This document shows, in pieces, positions 35,541 through 46,660 of a DNA stretch of 64,000 nt (its first letter is position 1; every line of letters begins with the position of its first letter). Source of the stretch: Biscogniauxia marginata. Lineage: Eukaryota > Ascomycota > Sordariomycetes > Xylariales > Xylariaceae. The notes beneath the pieces are model-generated. The model did not search any database. It was not told the origin of the DNA and saw only the letters and a program-made list of their open reading frames with translations. The translations under genes were made by a program, and so were the position numbers. Location of the stretch: assembly GCA_022695795.1 (NCBI GenBank), contig MU404070.1, forward strand, positions 434,001-498,000, written 5' to 3'.

Positions 35541-37037
35541 GCCGGTGATGAGAGTCGGAGGCAATCTAGATGGTTTGGGTCAGTGAGCATCAACGATGGA
35601 AGGTTGTCGTAGCCCTGAACGATGTTCGGGAGACTATCGCAAATTACACATTCTGGTGGGCTGGGGTGGTATGAGGCGAGCTTTTGCGTCGTTGCATTGA
35701 TATCGAAGGACATGTACCACCCATTTTATGCAATAAACCCCGCTAAGTGTGGCTAGTGCATCGCCAATCATACGGGCAAGGTTCCACCCGACCCATCCCG
35801 TCACGTTTCCATAAGGTAAATGTGGCTACATCCCAAAGTGTGGCTTGACTTTTCCAGCTTAAATACCTTACCTAGCTACAACCTTAGGGCTTTGGGCTGG
35901 TATCTTCAACCAACGAGACAAACACACATGTCTAATCATATCTCGGGCATTGTCGCAGGCTTTTCGCCTTGCAACATTTCCCTATATCCGTTATAATAGA
36001 TTCCTTACATTCGACTCTCTTGAGTACAGCCCCCAACTCAATTTCGAGCATGATTGGGGCAGGTAAGAGAGATCCATTTCAACCTGACGTCTAAGAACTC
36101 TACTTTAGGTACATACGTAGTTGGTTTTATTACGAATCTATTACACGGCTTTGTTGGAGCTCCATCTGTTCTAGTTAGTACCTTGGGTGCCTGGGCAGTC
36201 TAAAAACCATACGTTCCATGGGTAGATAGAGAAGAAAGTTACTAAAGTCATGTAAATCATGTTCGAATAGTATGCGGATCTAACCAGCGAATATAGTTAA
36301 TTTTTGTCACATGCCAAAACATCTCGTTCTTAAAGCCAGTACCTCGATACTCGGAAGTATTACTTGGAGTTTTTAATTACGTGATAGGTATAACTACTTA
36401 GTCGGTACTATCTATTTCCCTCTTTTATAGCGCGATACCCGCCATTAGTTCAGTTTCCGTTGGGCTTCACATTACATCCGACGTTATATTATTGGAATGA
36501 GGTTCAAAAAATATGGATATTTTACATGTTCCGGGAAGATCACCTATATGCAACTCGAATCCCTATCCTCGCTCACGATCACGAATTTAACCGGCTAATA
36601 ATCATAACATTCCGAAGAGTCGCTATAAAAATTTATTTTGGTAACTGAACTAAGCTAATTCACTTTGATGTCGGTAGGTACGTATAAACTACAACATTTT
36701 ACTAAGTTAATACATGTAATTAATAAGATTTAAAGTAGTAATGTTTCACCCCTTTTACTGAACTAATTACACAGTAAGTTACACATATCTTGATAAACAA
36801 AATTTTCCATCGATTCGTTTCCAGCCAGATATTTCAAGTTTCTTTGTTGTTATTAAAATAATAGCGCAATACCACCCAGATCACCATAAAAGTAGATTTG
36901 GAAGCATTGGGTAATTGATTACATTAAAACAAGTGCTATACTTCATTTTATAGACTCTTGAGACCCACATTGCCGTATATCTTGAGCATATTAGCAAACC
37001 TTCAGGAACTGATACTTCGACTCACTGTGCCATCAAA
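35541..37037. other. Intergenic spacer, A+T-rich
   Basis: Between the mgm1 promoter and the 3' end of the Zn(II)2Cys6 gene. Segment 36050-36960 is clearly A+T-rich, but CpA and TpG are still common, so it is not strongly RIP-like. No gene recognised. Confidence 0.5.
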
Positions 37038-39699
37038 TCACCAGCTTATATTTGCAAAATACGGCTCTATAATATTCGTCAGGGCTCTGGAGTCGAAGCC
37101 TTCCAACTCCGACTCGAATCCTATCATAGCATTGTCCCAGTCGTGCTGTGCTATGGGAAACTCGTAATCCATGGCAGTCGAATGTGCCTGATTAGGTATA
37201 CAGGATTCATCGGTTGAGCCATTAAGAGGTACACTATTATTGAAAGCTTGTTCGTCGTACTCCTTATGGTTCAAAGTGCCCTCGCTCGCGCTCGATACCA
37301 TGCGATTAGCAATCCGCCCGAATCTTTCGCAGGCGTCGTGCATCTTCCGAGCAGCTGGAGAATTCGCTGCTACCGGAGCCAGGACGGAAATCACCGAGGA
37401 TAGGAGGGCCAAGTCGGCACTAGACGAAGTAGCGATGGCGTTGCCAGCCAGCACAATAAAGGACACAAATGGAACTAGAGACAAGGTCCTGTGTCTAGAT
37501 GTCAGCTTTGAAACAACGGATATTAGCTACAGACTTACAGGTTTAGCAACATGCCCCATCCAAAGGGATTTGTTTGTAGCATATGCTCTCCAGTCTTCAC
37601 AAGCATTGATAATGCTAAGCGTGCCGCATCTACGCACTCGTCCGAGCATTGCAGCGGGTGTGCCTGCATGGAACTAGGCGGGAGTATTCGATACACAATA
37701 GTGAGCAGGGAATACATCATGATATTAAGTGCCACGGCGGCGGCGCTGGACATTTCTTCCAGGGTCGGGTATTCCTGGTTCGGCTGATGAAAGTGAGTGA
37801 CAAAGCCGGAAGTAATCAAGATACGCGGGATTCATACATGTCTAACGGACTCCTGGATGTCCATGAGTCGGGCGGCGAATCCTCTCACATGCTGGATGCG
37901 AACTTCCTGAGATGCATGTCGCGCTGATGCCGAAAATAACTTTTGTTGTATTTCTCCCGTGACGATTGCGTAGTCGATAAAGGCGCCATACACCCTGCTG
38001 ACGTTAGTAACAGAACAAGAATTCAATCTCAGAGCAACTCACCGGCCTGGGATGTCATGTCGCTCTTCTAGAGTGACTGAGTGACGGGTCGTCACATCAT
38101 TCAGATGAATACCAGGCGTGCGACCACATGTCATGGCTAGTCCTGTATCCCACGTATAGATGTACCAGAAGACGGAGCGCTTGCGGGAGATATCCTGACT
38201 GTCCACATTGTTGGGCAATCGATGTAGACCTAGGTCCAAAGCCGCCCTCGCAGCGCCGCTTATCAGCCTCCATGCGATCGTGCTATGTCCTTCCTTAACG
38301 AAGAAGGTGCCCTGGCCAAGTCAGAATCAACACCCGCATTTTGGTGGCGCGCGCACACACTTACAAGAAGTGCCAGGGCGCGACACGATTCAATCGATGG
38401 CTCCGAGCACAGGCGAAGACTCTGCATTGACGCTTCGGCATTTGCCTTCAGCATTTTGCCGTGCGAGCGCATCGCCTCGACAGTCGTGCCCATACGTTTG
38501 CAATTACTTTCGCTAACGCCGTAAAATAGGTAATAGAGACCAACATTAACGGATATCCATGTCCAGAGAGAGATGGGCTCCGTTGCAAAGTAGACATCTC
38601 GACACAGGTCAGTGAACTCGGCCTCGTCGAAGAGCGGGATATCGACGAAGAACCTTTGCTTGGCAGTTTTAGCCAGGCGCAGGAGCTTGAGGACGACGTC
38701 GATAGGAGGGAGTGGCATGTTACCAAACTCCAAGTCATGCGACCAAGGCAGAGGCTTAGGGGCGGCATGATTTGAAGTCGTGGTGCCGGCCATGTCCTGA
38801 CCTTGATACAGCTCTGTGGTCGTATGCGGGGGCAGTATCGTGGGAAACTCTGGAGCTTCCACACCGATAAGCTCGGAAGCGGTAAGCGTTGCCCCTAATG
38901 CATTTTCGACCTGGTGAGCATGTGACTGGAACGAGGAATCACCATTATAGCCTTCGTGAACAGTAGACAGACTAGGGACTTGCTCGTCAATTATCGACCG
39001 TGGCGTATGGTGCGCATATTCTGACGAAACCCCTGTCGGACATGGTGAAGGGTTTTTGCCCAATGTGAGCGTCTGCAGCATTTCCTTGACGTCGCTGAGC
39101 TGACGGCTGACATCTTGCATAGCTTCGTCATACTTTGATGATAAGAAAACGCGTTGCCGCTTCTCGGACGGCCGGGAAGTAGACCGGCAGGTGACTTTGA
39201 GGGTCACACAGCTCGCACATGGAAACCGTCTATCACATTTGGTCTTCCCGAAGCGTCAGTTTAGATCATCACTCCGGGTCTGGTAACGCCCGCATACCTT
39301 TCGGGCTTTGCAGATATCGCACTGAACCCGGTTTACGTTAGTATCAGTACTGCGAAATAAATTGGTGTCATCAGAGTAGCAGATTATAAATTCTCACCGC
39401 CGGCCTTCTCTCCAATGGGGTGCTGCACTCCGGTTCACTCGTTTTCCGAAAGGCACGTTATAGAAAGAGGACTGGAAGCGTTTGGTGGACGGAAGAGTGG
39501 ACGTTGGGTTACACAGCAGATGGGACGGCTTCCGAACCTTCTCCGCGGTAGGTAATAGCTAGGTAGTTAGCGTCGGCGCTAACTAATACCCGCTAATCCC
39601 CAGGAAAACACTGAGCCGACCGAAGCGGACCCACGCACCGCCACAATAAGTCAGCACGCATCCTCCTACCGCAGCAAGCGCAGGTTCGATATTGCTCAT
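37038..39699 (-). CDS. Zn(II)2Cys6 fungal transcription factor
   Basis: Nuclear regulator of the Gal4 class. The zinc cluster has Cys74, 77, 84, 90, 93 and 100 (CDICKARK, intron, TKCDRRFPCASC) in the spacing C-x2-C-x6-C-x5-C-x2-C-x6-C. The middle-homology region spans the third and fourth large exons (FFVDIPLFDEAEFTDL, EGHSTIAWRLISGAARAAL, LGLHRLPNN, RSVFWYIYTWDTGLAM). Exons: 39558-39398, 39349-39298, 39243-38365, 38311-38043, 37994-37838, 37783-37539 and 37488-37038; all phases agree. No ATG lies in frame before the cluster in the second exon, so a 30-bp first exon (39699-39670, MSNIEPALAA) is proposed; this part is uncertain. The model gives 747 aa. Target genes unknown; the adjacent rds1-like gene is on the same strand. 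Confidence 0.82.
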
Positions 39700-39916
39700 A
39701 GGGCAACGAAGACACGGACAAAGGAGCAGAGAGATGCTGAACAACCAACTCACTATCGCGCAACTGGTCCTCATTTCAGATATTGCTATAGGACTACAGG
39801 ACTAAGTTACAAGACTATACTATAATTAATATTAACATTCAAGTGTACTGCCTCTCTTCATGTCATATCGAACTCTTACTTTCCATCACACAAAAATTCT
39901 ATGTATAACAGCCCTC

Positions 39917-41038
39917 TCATATCAGCTCGACCGCCAGCTCCACAGGTTGCTCTAGGATAACGCCTGGGCCAGCTACGATGGTTTCTTTCGTTGGTGCCCC
40001 CAACGTGTTGGCAAGAGCGGCGACGATGACTCCCTTGGTCTCAAACTGTGCTGGAATTGTCACGTGGATCTCCTTCTCGGGCCAGCTGGACGTGTCGATA
40101 GGAACACTCACGTTCTGCACGCCATGGAAAAAGACCGCATAGTATTGAGTGTCCTTGTCGAACTTCGGCTGGTTCGTAGGGTCGGTGAAATTGAGCCCGA
40201 TAGTCGATCCCGGAGTGAGCGACTTGGTGCCTTTGGCCGCGCTGAGAGCGGGCAGCTTCTGGCGCGGTGAGGGGTATTCTGGGTTCAGCTTGGGACAACT
40301 GCCGGGGACGATGAAGGCATTGGTTGTGTCGAGGATCTCGTTGGCGTAAGGGAAGACGGTGTCAGCTGGGCCACCGAAGGGGTTCGTTTTCCAGATCTCG
40401 ATCAAAGTCCAAACCTCATGGCGGGTCTCGACCTCGGCAATAGCAAGCATGGCTCCTTGAGACGAAGGCAGCTTTGCTTGTTGGACTAGACCAGTCAAGA
40501 ATGCCATGCTGGAAATCTCCAATACGGTGACAAGGGCGAGGAAAGAGATGGGGTCATAGAATGGGAATTGATGCGTGCACGCTCCGGGCTTGATCGAAGT
40601 GGGTGAGATTAGGTTCTGGAAAATGCGAAGGTGGCCAGCTTCGTTGTTTCGAATCTCCTGGATGCGTTTGTATGTGTTGTTTGGCATGCCGGCCTGGATG
40701 AAGGCTGACTCATTGAAGGCTTCGACAGCCTGTTGGTAGAAGTCGAAGATAATCCATTCGGCTGAGAGTAGGTTCTGCCAGACCACATCATCTACGCCAG
40801 GAGGGCCGAGTTTCGTTGGCAGGACGGCATCGCGAAGGTATCCAGGGAATGGCGGCTCAATGCCGTAGTAGCTATTGTACACTGCATCTTCTCCCGGAAT
40901 TGGCCCGTAACTTGGATCGGCAAGCTTCTGCGACTCTGAATATGAACCAGATTCCGATCTTGCAAAAATAGGCTTGGCAGTAGTAAGTGTGGCTAAAGGG
41001 GCCAGAAGACACGCCTGGATAATGTGTTTGATTGCCAT
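39917..41038 (-). CDS. Secreted Rds1-like ferritin-fold protein
   Basis: Single exon, 373 aa from MAIKHIIQACLLAP. Residues 1-20 are a signal peptide with likely cleavage near TTAKP. The body matches the fungal Rds1/stress-response family: WQNLLSAEWIIFDFYQQAVEAF, NNEAGHLRIFQNLISPT, FLALVTVLEISSMAFLTGL and AIAEVETRHEVWTLIE, a ferritin-like helical bundle with Glu/His pairs able to bind metal (EAGH, EVETRHE). The C-terminal 110 residues are beta-rich and Asn/Ser-rich with N-glycosylation sites. Fission-yeast Rds1 is regulated by nutrients and stress; biochemical function is unknown. A TATAAA box lies about 100 bp upstream. Confidence 0.88.
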   Translation of the reverse strand: MAIKHIIQACLLAPLATLTTAKPIFARSESGSYSESQKLADPSYGPIPGEDAVYNSYYGIEPPFPGYLRDAVLPTKLGPPGVDDVVWQNLLSAEWIIFDFYQQAVEAFNESAFIQAGMPNNTYKRIQEIRNNEAGHLRIFQNLISPTSIKPGACTHQFPFYDPISFLALVTVLEISSMAFLTGLVQQAKLPSSQGAMLAIAEVETRHEVWTLIEIWKTNPFGGPADTVFPYANEILDTTNAFIVPGSCPKLNPEYPSPRQKLPALSAAKGTKSLTPGSTIGLNFTDPTNQPKFDKDTQYYAVFFHGVQNVSVPIDTSSWPEKEIHVTIPAQFETKGVIVAALANTLGAPTKETIVAGPGVILEQPVELAVELI

Positions 41039-41138
41039 ATCAGAATGAGGATGACTATTATAAAACCTGAAGTGCGAATGGATGTATTCTAGAGCGGTGT
41101 GATGTCTGGATGTATGGCATACTACGGGACAATGCTGG

Positions 41139-41144
41139 TTTATA
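41139..41144 (-). promoter_or_regulatory. TATA box of the Rds1-like gene
   Basis: TATAAA on the minus strand about 100 bp upstream of the ATG, a normal fungal distance. Confidence 0.55.
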
Positions 41145-42240
41145 AGCACCCTTCCTTAAAGGAGGTCACCTTCAAAACAAAGACACACTAACTGACCTTC
41201 TTACTAACAATATCATGTATGATATCATCATCATGGCTCTGATATATGAACTAGTGTGAGGTCGAGGCTATGGGATAAGCCACTGTAGTGCTACTACTTT
41301 GATCTTCGCGATTAGAGATTCGATGAACTCTACCTTAAAAGGTAAGGTCGTTTAAGCATCGGCTGTCCTCAATACATTGCTTAGGCCCTCGCTATGTCCT
41401 GATAGGAAAAGTCATATCCCACACATCCTATACTAAAGCCGCGGATACAGACCTATCCGTAGTAGTATGGGCCTCTTCGAGTAGCGGTTATCTCCATCTC
41501 CACACTAAAAAGCCATTAATATAATAGAGGCCGAATGCTTACAGCCACATCCAAGACGAATTTCATCAAAGCGGCAGGAACAGCTACTGCGAGGCCTAGC
41601 TTATGGCCTGGTGAGATAGGTTTCCTCTAGCTTGAGATGAAGCACTTCATTAAAATAACAGCTTAAATATACTTGAAGTGACAGGCCATGTTGTGAAAGC
41701 AATAACGTATAGAAAGCGAAAAGGAGCCAATACCAGTAACGAGTGAACGTCTCATGACGTGATCATTTATTGTTTAGATAAAAATGGGTGTGTTTATCTC
41801 CAGGATTCGGGCACGATCTAGGCACCGAGTCTGAGACATTCTTAGGCCATGGCTTCGATCTCTTCCAAGCTGATCTCACTTGTGCTACATAATGCCTGTC
41901 GTGTACTCGGGGACAGCAACGGGTTCTTAGCCGATGAACAATCACCCAATAGTAAAAATAGCCACCGTCGGATGGAAGATCGTTATTTAGCTACCACGCT
42001 AAGGGGCGGCTCTACCGCTTCTCTATGGCAATGGTCACTCGCAAAGACGTTCACTCGACGCCACAAAGCTTGATGAGTATTAGCCTCGCTGGAAACTATT
42101 GAAACACTAAATCTTAGCCCGTTAAGCTTAAAACAAGAGCACAGATCTCATACGCAATGTGTTTATTTTCTAATCAGGCAATGTACGAGAAAGGAGTTCA
42201 ACAAAAAAGAATAAGAAAAAGAAGACAAGTGGGAATACTT

Positions 42241-42269
42241 AACCCCAACCCCAACCCCAACCCCAACCC
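42241..42269. repeat. (AACCCC)n tract
   Basis: Four full AACCCC units plus AACCC. The complement is GGGGTT, telomere-like in look but not the TTAGGG unit usual in filamentous ascomycetes, so probably an ordinary microsatellite. Confidence 0.9.
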
Positions 42270-42767
42270 GCCCTAAAATTATGTATAATAGATCTATATG
42301 TAGTATCTAGCAACTATCACACGGTCTCGAGACAGTGGCGCAACTCATTTAACGTAACAAGACTTTTTACTTATTGTGGGTTGTAGTGGATGAATTAGGT
42401 CTTATTGTTCATTGTTCTGTATAGCTCGTTTGAGGATAGTCGTGTGGCAAAGAACATAACTTACATAGTATCGTACTCGAGCGGAGTCCCAGCGATACGT
42501 ATGTTAATGTGCCCTCAAGCTTATACGCCTTTAACTAGACCGAATCTATAAAGCGGGTAGCACCGATCAATTTCATCGGCTAATAGAAAAGCGTCTTCAT
42601 CTATTTGCGACATTTAACATTAAATCTTTGCAATGTTAAAAAGTCAAGCCTATTACTGTTATTATATGGTCTTATACGACATCTATGCATATAGGAAGAC
42701 ATAGCTAGGTCTCCTGGCCGCACACAACACCTGCCTTGGGCTAAAAGATTTGATCCCACTATGGAAT

Positions 42768-42900
42768 ATGGGGCTATGTCCCTATGTACAGTCCCACCTA
42801 TGACCTCTTATATATAGGGGCTTCGCCAACCTACCTACCCAGACTCCTACCTTGAATGAATACACTCCATCCGATTCTCATATCTTCGTCCCATCTCAAT
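42768..42900 (+). repeat. LTR-end-like dispersed repeat, copy 1
   Basis: Shares GGGGCTATGTCCC, GGCTTCGCC, a TACACTYCAT-like core and ATCTTCGTCCCATCTCA with copies at 43197-43330 (inverted) and 61928-62076. All three diverge right after CTCA(AT), which behaves like an element terminus ending in CA. Confidence 0.7.
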
Positions 42901-43196
42901 ACCTTTCCTCATATTTTCACCTTCATCTTAAATTTGAAAGTATTTCTTCAAGCTATAGTTTATTATAGGTTTATCCACGACTCGTTAAAATAGGTTAGGC
43001 AGAAATTTACCCCAAAGTGGCTGCCGCTGATGAGACTTGGCAATTTATCACCTACGACTGCTAGTGAGCTTGAAGGTAGAAGATCAACTACGAATATTCA
43101 TTCAAGACATCGGACTACTTGATGATAATAATAAAATTAGTCCCGTAGGAAATTAATGATTTACACGAGCACCGCGCTTTATTCAATTGCGTACTA

Positions 43197-43330
43197 ATTG
43201 AGATGGGACGAAGATATGAGAATCGGATGAAGTATATTAGTCCAAGGGAGTGGGCATATGGGCGAAGTCTAGATTCAAATAACAGGAGGCCATTTGTAGG
43301 ACTGTATAACAGGGGCACAGCCCCATAATG
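43197..43330 (-). repeat. LTR-end-like dispersed repeat, copy 2 (inverted)
   Basis: Reverse complement of the same family. Together with copy 1 it makes an inverted pair about 300 bp apart. Homology covers the GGGGCTGTGCCCC end through to the CCCATCTCA end. Confidence 0.7.
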
Positions 43331-43930
43331 CAACATATTTGCACTTGTCCGATCATTTGATGAGGTTTCACCATAATGTTAACCATGAGACTTTGTGGCT
43401 CCCACGCCTCTCCTTGAGGCCGATGCATTGGGGTCAATATTAGGACCGATTTCTTCGCCACTATCATAGTTTATTATATACTGTTCAGCCGGGAAACTTT
43501 GCTAATTCCTCACGTTCGTACTGCGAGAATTTAATGGTGGAGGATGGTAGATTGGTGGCTGAGCCTCGTAATTCGCCTTGAAAGAGGGACTGTTGTTGCG
43601 TCGCATTTGACTTCCCCTGTTTCTCGACTCATATATTGTTTAACAAGCCAACCCTCGATATTAGGCATTATACACACAATGAGGATTTTTCTAGCTCATG
43701 TGGCCACAGAATTGAACTATCCGTCGTTCATATGAGCAGTAGGTTTGATATTCCATAGCAGATACGTATAAATCGGCCATCTACAAGCTCTACACATCAT
43801 TACCCTTACTACAATAATACTAACAAACATAGTTAGATACATGCAGATTCATTAGAATTAAGAGTAAACGTAGTTCCTAATAGGTCTTTTTATTCATAAA
43901 CAAAAAATTTTTGTCGGGCTCTTTAACTTA

Positions 43931-44200
43931 CTATTAAGGGGTAATGCCTTTTATATTTAAAAACTAGAATAATTATTTTAAAATAGCTTAAAGAAATAAA
44001 CTCTTCCGTGCATGTTCCTTTTTTATATAAATAAGAAGTTTACACTAATATTTAAAGCTTTAACTATTATTTAACATTTTATTTGTAATTATTAGTAATA
44101 TCGTTATTTGCGGTTATTAATATTTATATTTTTAGTTTAATATCTCATTATTATTATTATATGTTTTAATTTATATATTAATATATCTTTTTAATTAATA
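43931..44200. repeat. Left long terminal repeat
   Basis: About 270 bp matching 49871-50140 position by position. The clearest shared stretch is around 43980-44160, including an identical AATATTTAAAGCTTTAA. This copy keeps fewer C and G than the right copy at its 3' end (ATATTAATATA against ATATCGGCATA). Confidence 0.85.
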
Positions 44201-46552
44201 AAGAAGTATCGAGATCCTTTAAAAAAGTAGTTATAAAGTTTTTATATTCATTTTAATTTCTTAAGAAATCCTTTTTATTTTACTAAATACTTAACTCTTT
44301 TATTTATTTTAATTAAGTCTTTAATAATTTTTATATTATATTTATTTATAACTTAAGCGTTATTAACCTTTTTTAATACCTCTTAAAAGTTAAAAAGTAT
44401 TTATTTTTCAACATGATAAAATTTAATAAAAAATATATAAAAAGTGTTATATATACGTTATTTAAATAAAAGTTTTAAATAAATAACTATAAAAAATAAT
44501 TTCGTTTATTTAAAAAAGTTATTAAATTTTAATATTATGTTTATTAAATATAACGAAATCTCTTTTTTAAAATTAAAAAACTTTAGTTCGCTTTTTATTT
44601 AAATATTTTAACTTAGTTTTATACTTACTTTAAAGCTTTAAAAGTTTTTTTTATATAATTTAATTATTTAATATATATATAAAAAGCTAATAAAGTATTT
44701 AAGTTTTATTTATAATAAGTTATACGTAATTAAATAAAACTCATAATTAATATAAAATAAAAAATATTTTTAACGTTTAATTAATTCTTTTTATTTAATT
44801 ATCGATTTATAAGTAAAATGCTATATTTATATAGGTTTTAATACTTAAAAATCGAGTAAAATTTTTTTAAATTTAAAAGTAAATCGTAAATCCTTATTAG
44901 AAATTATGTTTTATAAAAAGCTATATAACTTTTATATTTTTAAACGAAAATCCTAATTAGGTTTTTTATATTTTACTCGCTTTTTTAAAAAGGAATAAAA
45001 TAAGCCATTTTAATAAAACGATTTATTATTATTTAAAACTAATTATAATTATTAAATATAAATAAATTAATAATAAAGTTTATAAAAATGAATTATTAAG
45101 AAAAATATAATAACTTTAATAATTAAAACTTTTTATATAAAAAGTATTTAAATGATTTATTTTTAAGTAATTTAAGTATTTATTAATATAAATAATAATT
45201 TATTTTTTTATTTTTAGTTATTAGAAATTACGTTAAATTAATTTAATAATTTTAGATTTATTTATATGTTTTACGACTTTTAAGTTATGTTTTAATTTAA
45301 ATTTTTTTTAAAAAGCGTTATTTAATATTTAAAGTTTATATTTATAATATAAAAAACTTTATTTAAATATAACATTTAATTTTATAAGTTAATTAACTCG
45401 TTTTTAATAAAACATATTATTTTTATAACTTTTAACACGTTTTTAATAAAAAAGGTATTTTATTTTTCGTATAAAATATTATAAAGTCTTATTAATATTA
45501 TTAATATAAAAAAACAAAATGTTTTTTTATAATATTATTTTAATAAGTTAATATTTATTTCCCCCTTTTTAAAGGCGATACTTTTAACATTTAAAAAGTA
45601 TATTTAATTTTTTTAAGTTTATAATACATAATAAAATTAATTCATATAATCTTATCGACTTATTTAATTTAACATTTATTTAATACTTTAATTATAAAAA
45701 AGTATATAAAGTTATAATAATTAAAATAAATTTAAATAATATATTTAATATTTTCGAAGTATATTTTTTATACTTTAAAACTATTAATAATAATTAAAAG
45801 TTTTTTATTATAAATCTCGTAATTTATTTCCATTAAAATAAACTTTCTCGAGTAAAATGCTACGAGATGTAATTTCCTGTCATTTTTAATTTAAAAAAGG
45901 ATAATTTCGAAAATAAATTCCTTAAAAGTGTTTAAATAAGCTAAAACTAAAGCCGAAATAAAAACTTTCTTTAAGGTTTTAAATAAGTATATTATATTTT
46001 TAATTTAATTTTAATTCTTAAAATTACTCGTAATAAAGCTATTAAGTAATTTATAAATTTTCGAGTAATTCTTAATAAACCATTTATAAAAATTAATAAA
46101 ACTTATAAAGAATTATATATTTTTAAAAAAGAACTATCTCGACTTTTTTTTATAACTTTTTAATTCTTTTTAATATAATAATATATTTTAAAAAGTTTAT
46201 TTTTTAAGTATTTTAAATTTATTTATTTAAAGCGATTATAAGTTTTTCGCTTACGAGGCGTTTTAAAACTTTTTTAATTAATTAATTATATTTTTTTATA
46301 TTTACGTAAATTTAAATGTCGTTAACGTAAGTTAATACGTTAATATCTAATAAGTCTTTAAAAAATTATTAAGGTATTAATTAATTTAAATAATATAACT
46401 ATATACTCGAATAACTTATATTTATATTTAAAAGTCGTTTTTTATTTGTTTCTTTTTTTAATTTATATAAAATAAAACCTATTTTTTAAATTAATTTTCG
46501 TAAACCACTTAATAAAATATATTTTATTTTATAATTTATAAAAAAAATTAAT

Positions 46553-46660
46553 AATTAAGTTTTATAATACAATTAAGTTTTATAATACAATTAAGTTTTA
46601 TAATACAATTAAGTTTTATAATACAATTAAGTTTTATAATACAATTAAGTTTTATAATAC
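46553..46660. repeat. 18-bp tandem repeat, six perfect copies
   Basis: Unit aattaagttttataatac repeated six times without a mismatch inside the RIP-degraded element. Confidence 0.97.

Larger units (their letters stand above)
41145..43930. other. Gene-poor edge of the accessory island
   Basis: About 2.8 kb with no gene model. It holds the (AACCCC)n tract and two copies of an LTR-end-like repeat in inverted orientation. The small frame at 41849-42073 has no family resemblance. Confidence 0.5.

Noticed and set aside
41843..41905. Minus-strand ISLEEIEAMA followed by stop, resembling a transporter C-terminus
   Set aside because: Only a dozen residues fit and no upstream exon with transporter motifs was found.
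43237..43467. 76-codon minus-strand frame overlapping repeat copy 2
   Set aside because: Runs through repeat DNA into unique sequence without a recognised domain; could be chance.
44201..44225. Possible primer-binding site just after the left LTR (GTATCGAGATCC)
   Set aside because: RIP has changed the sequence too much to match a tRNA 3' end with confidence.
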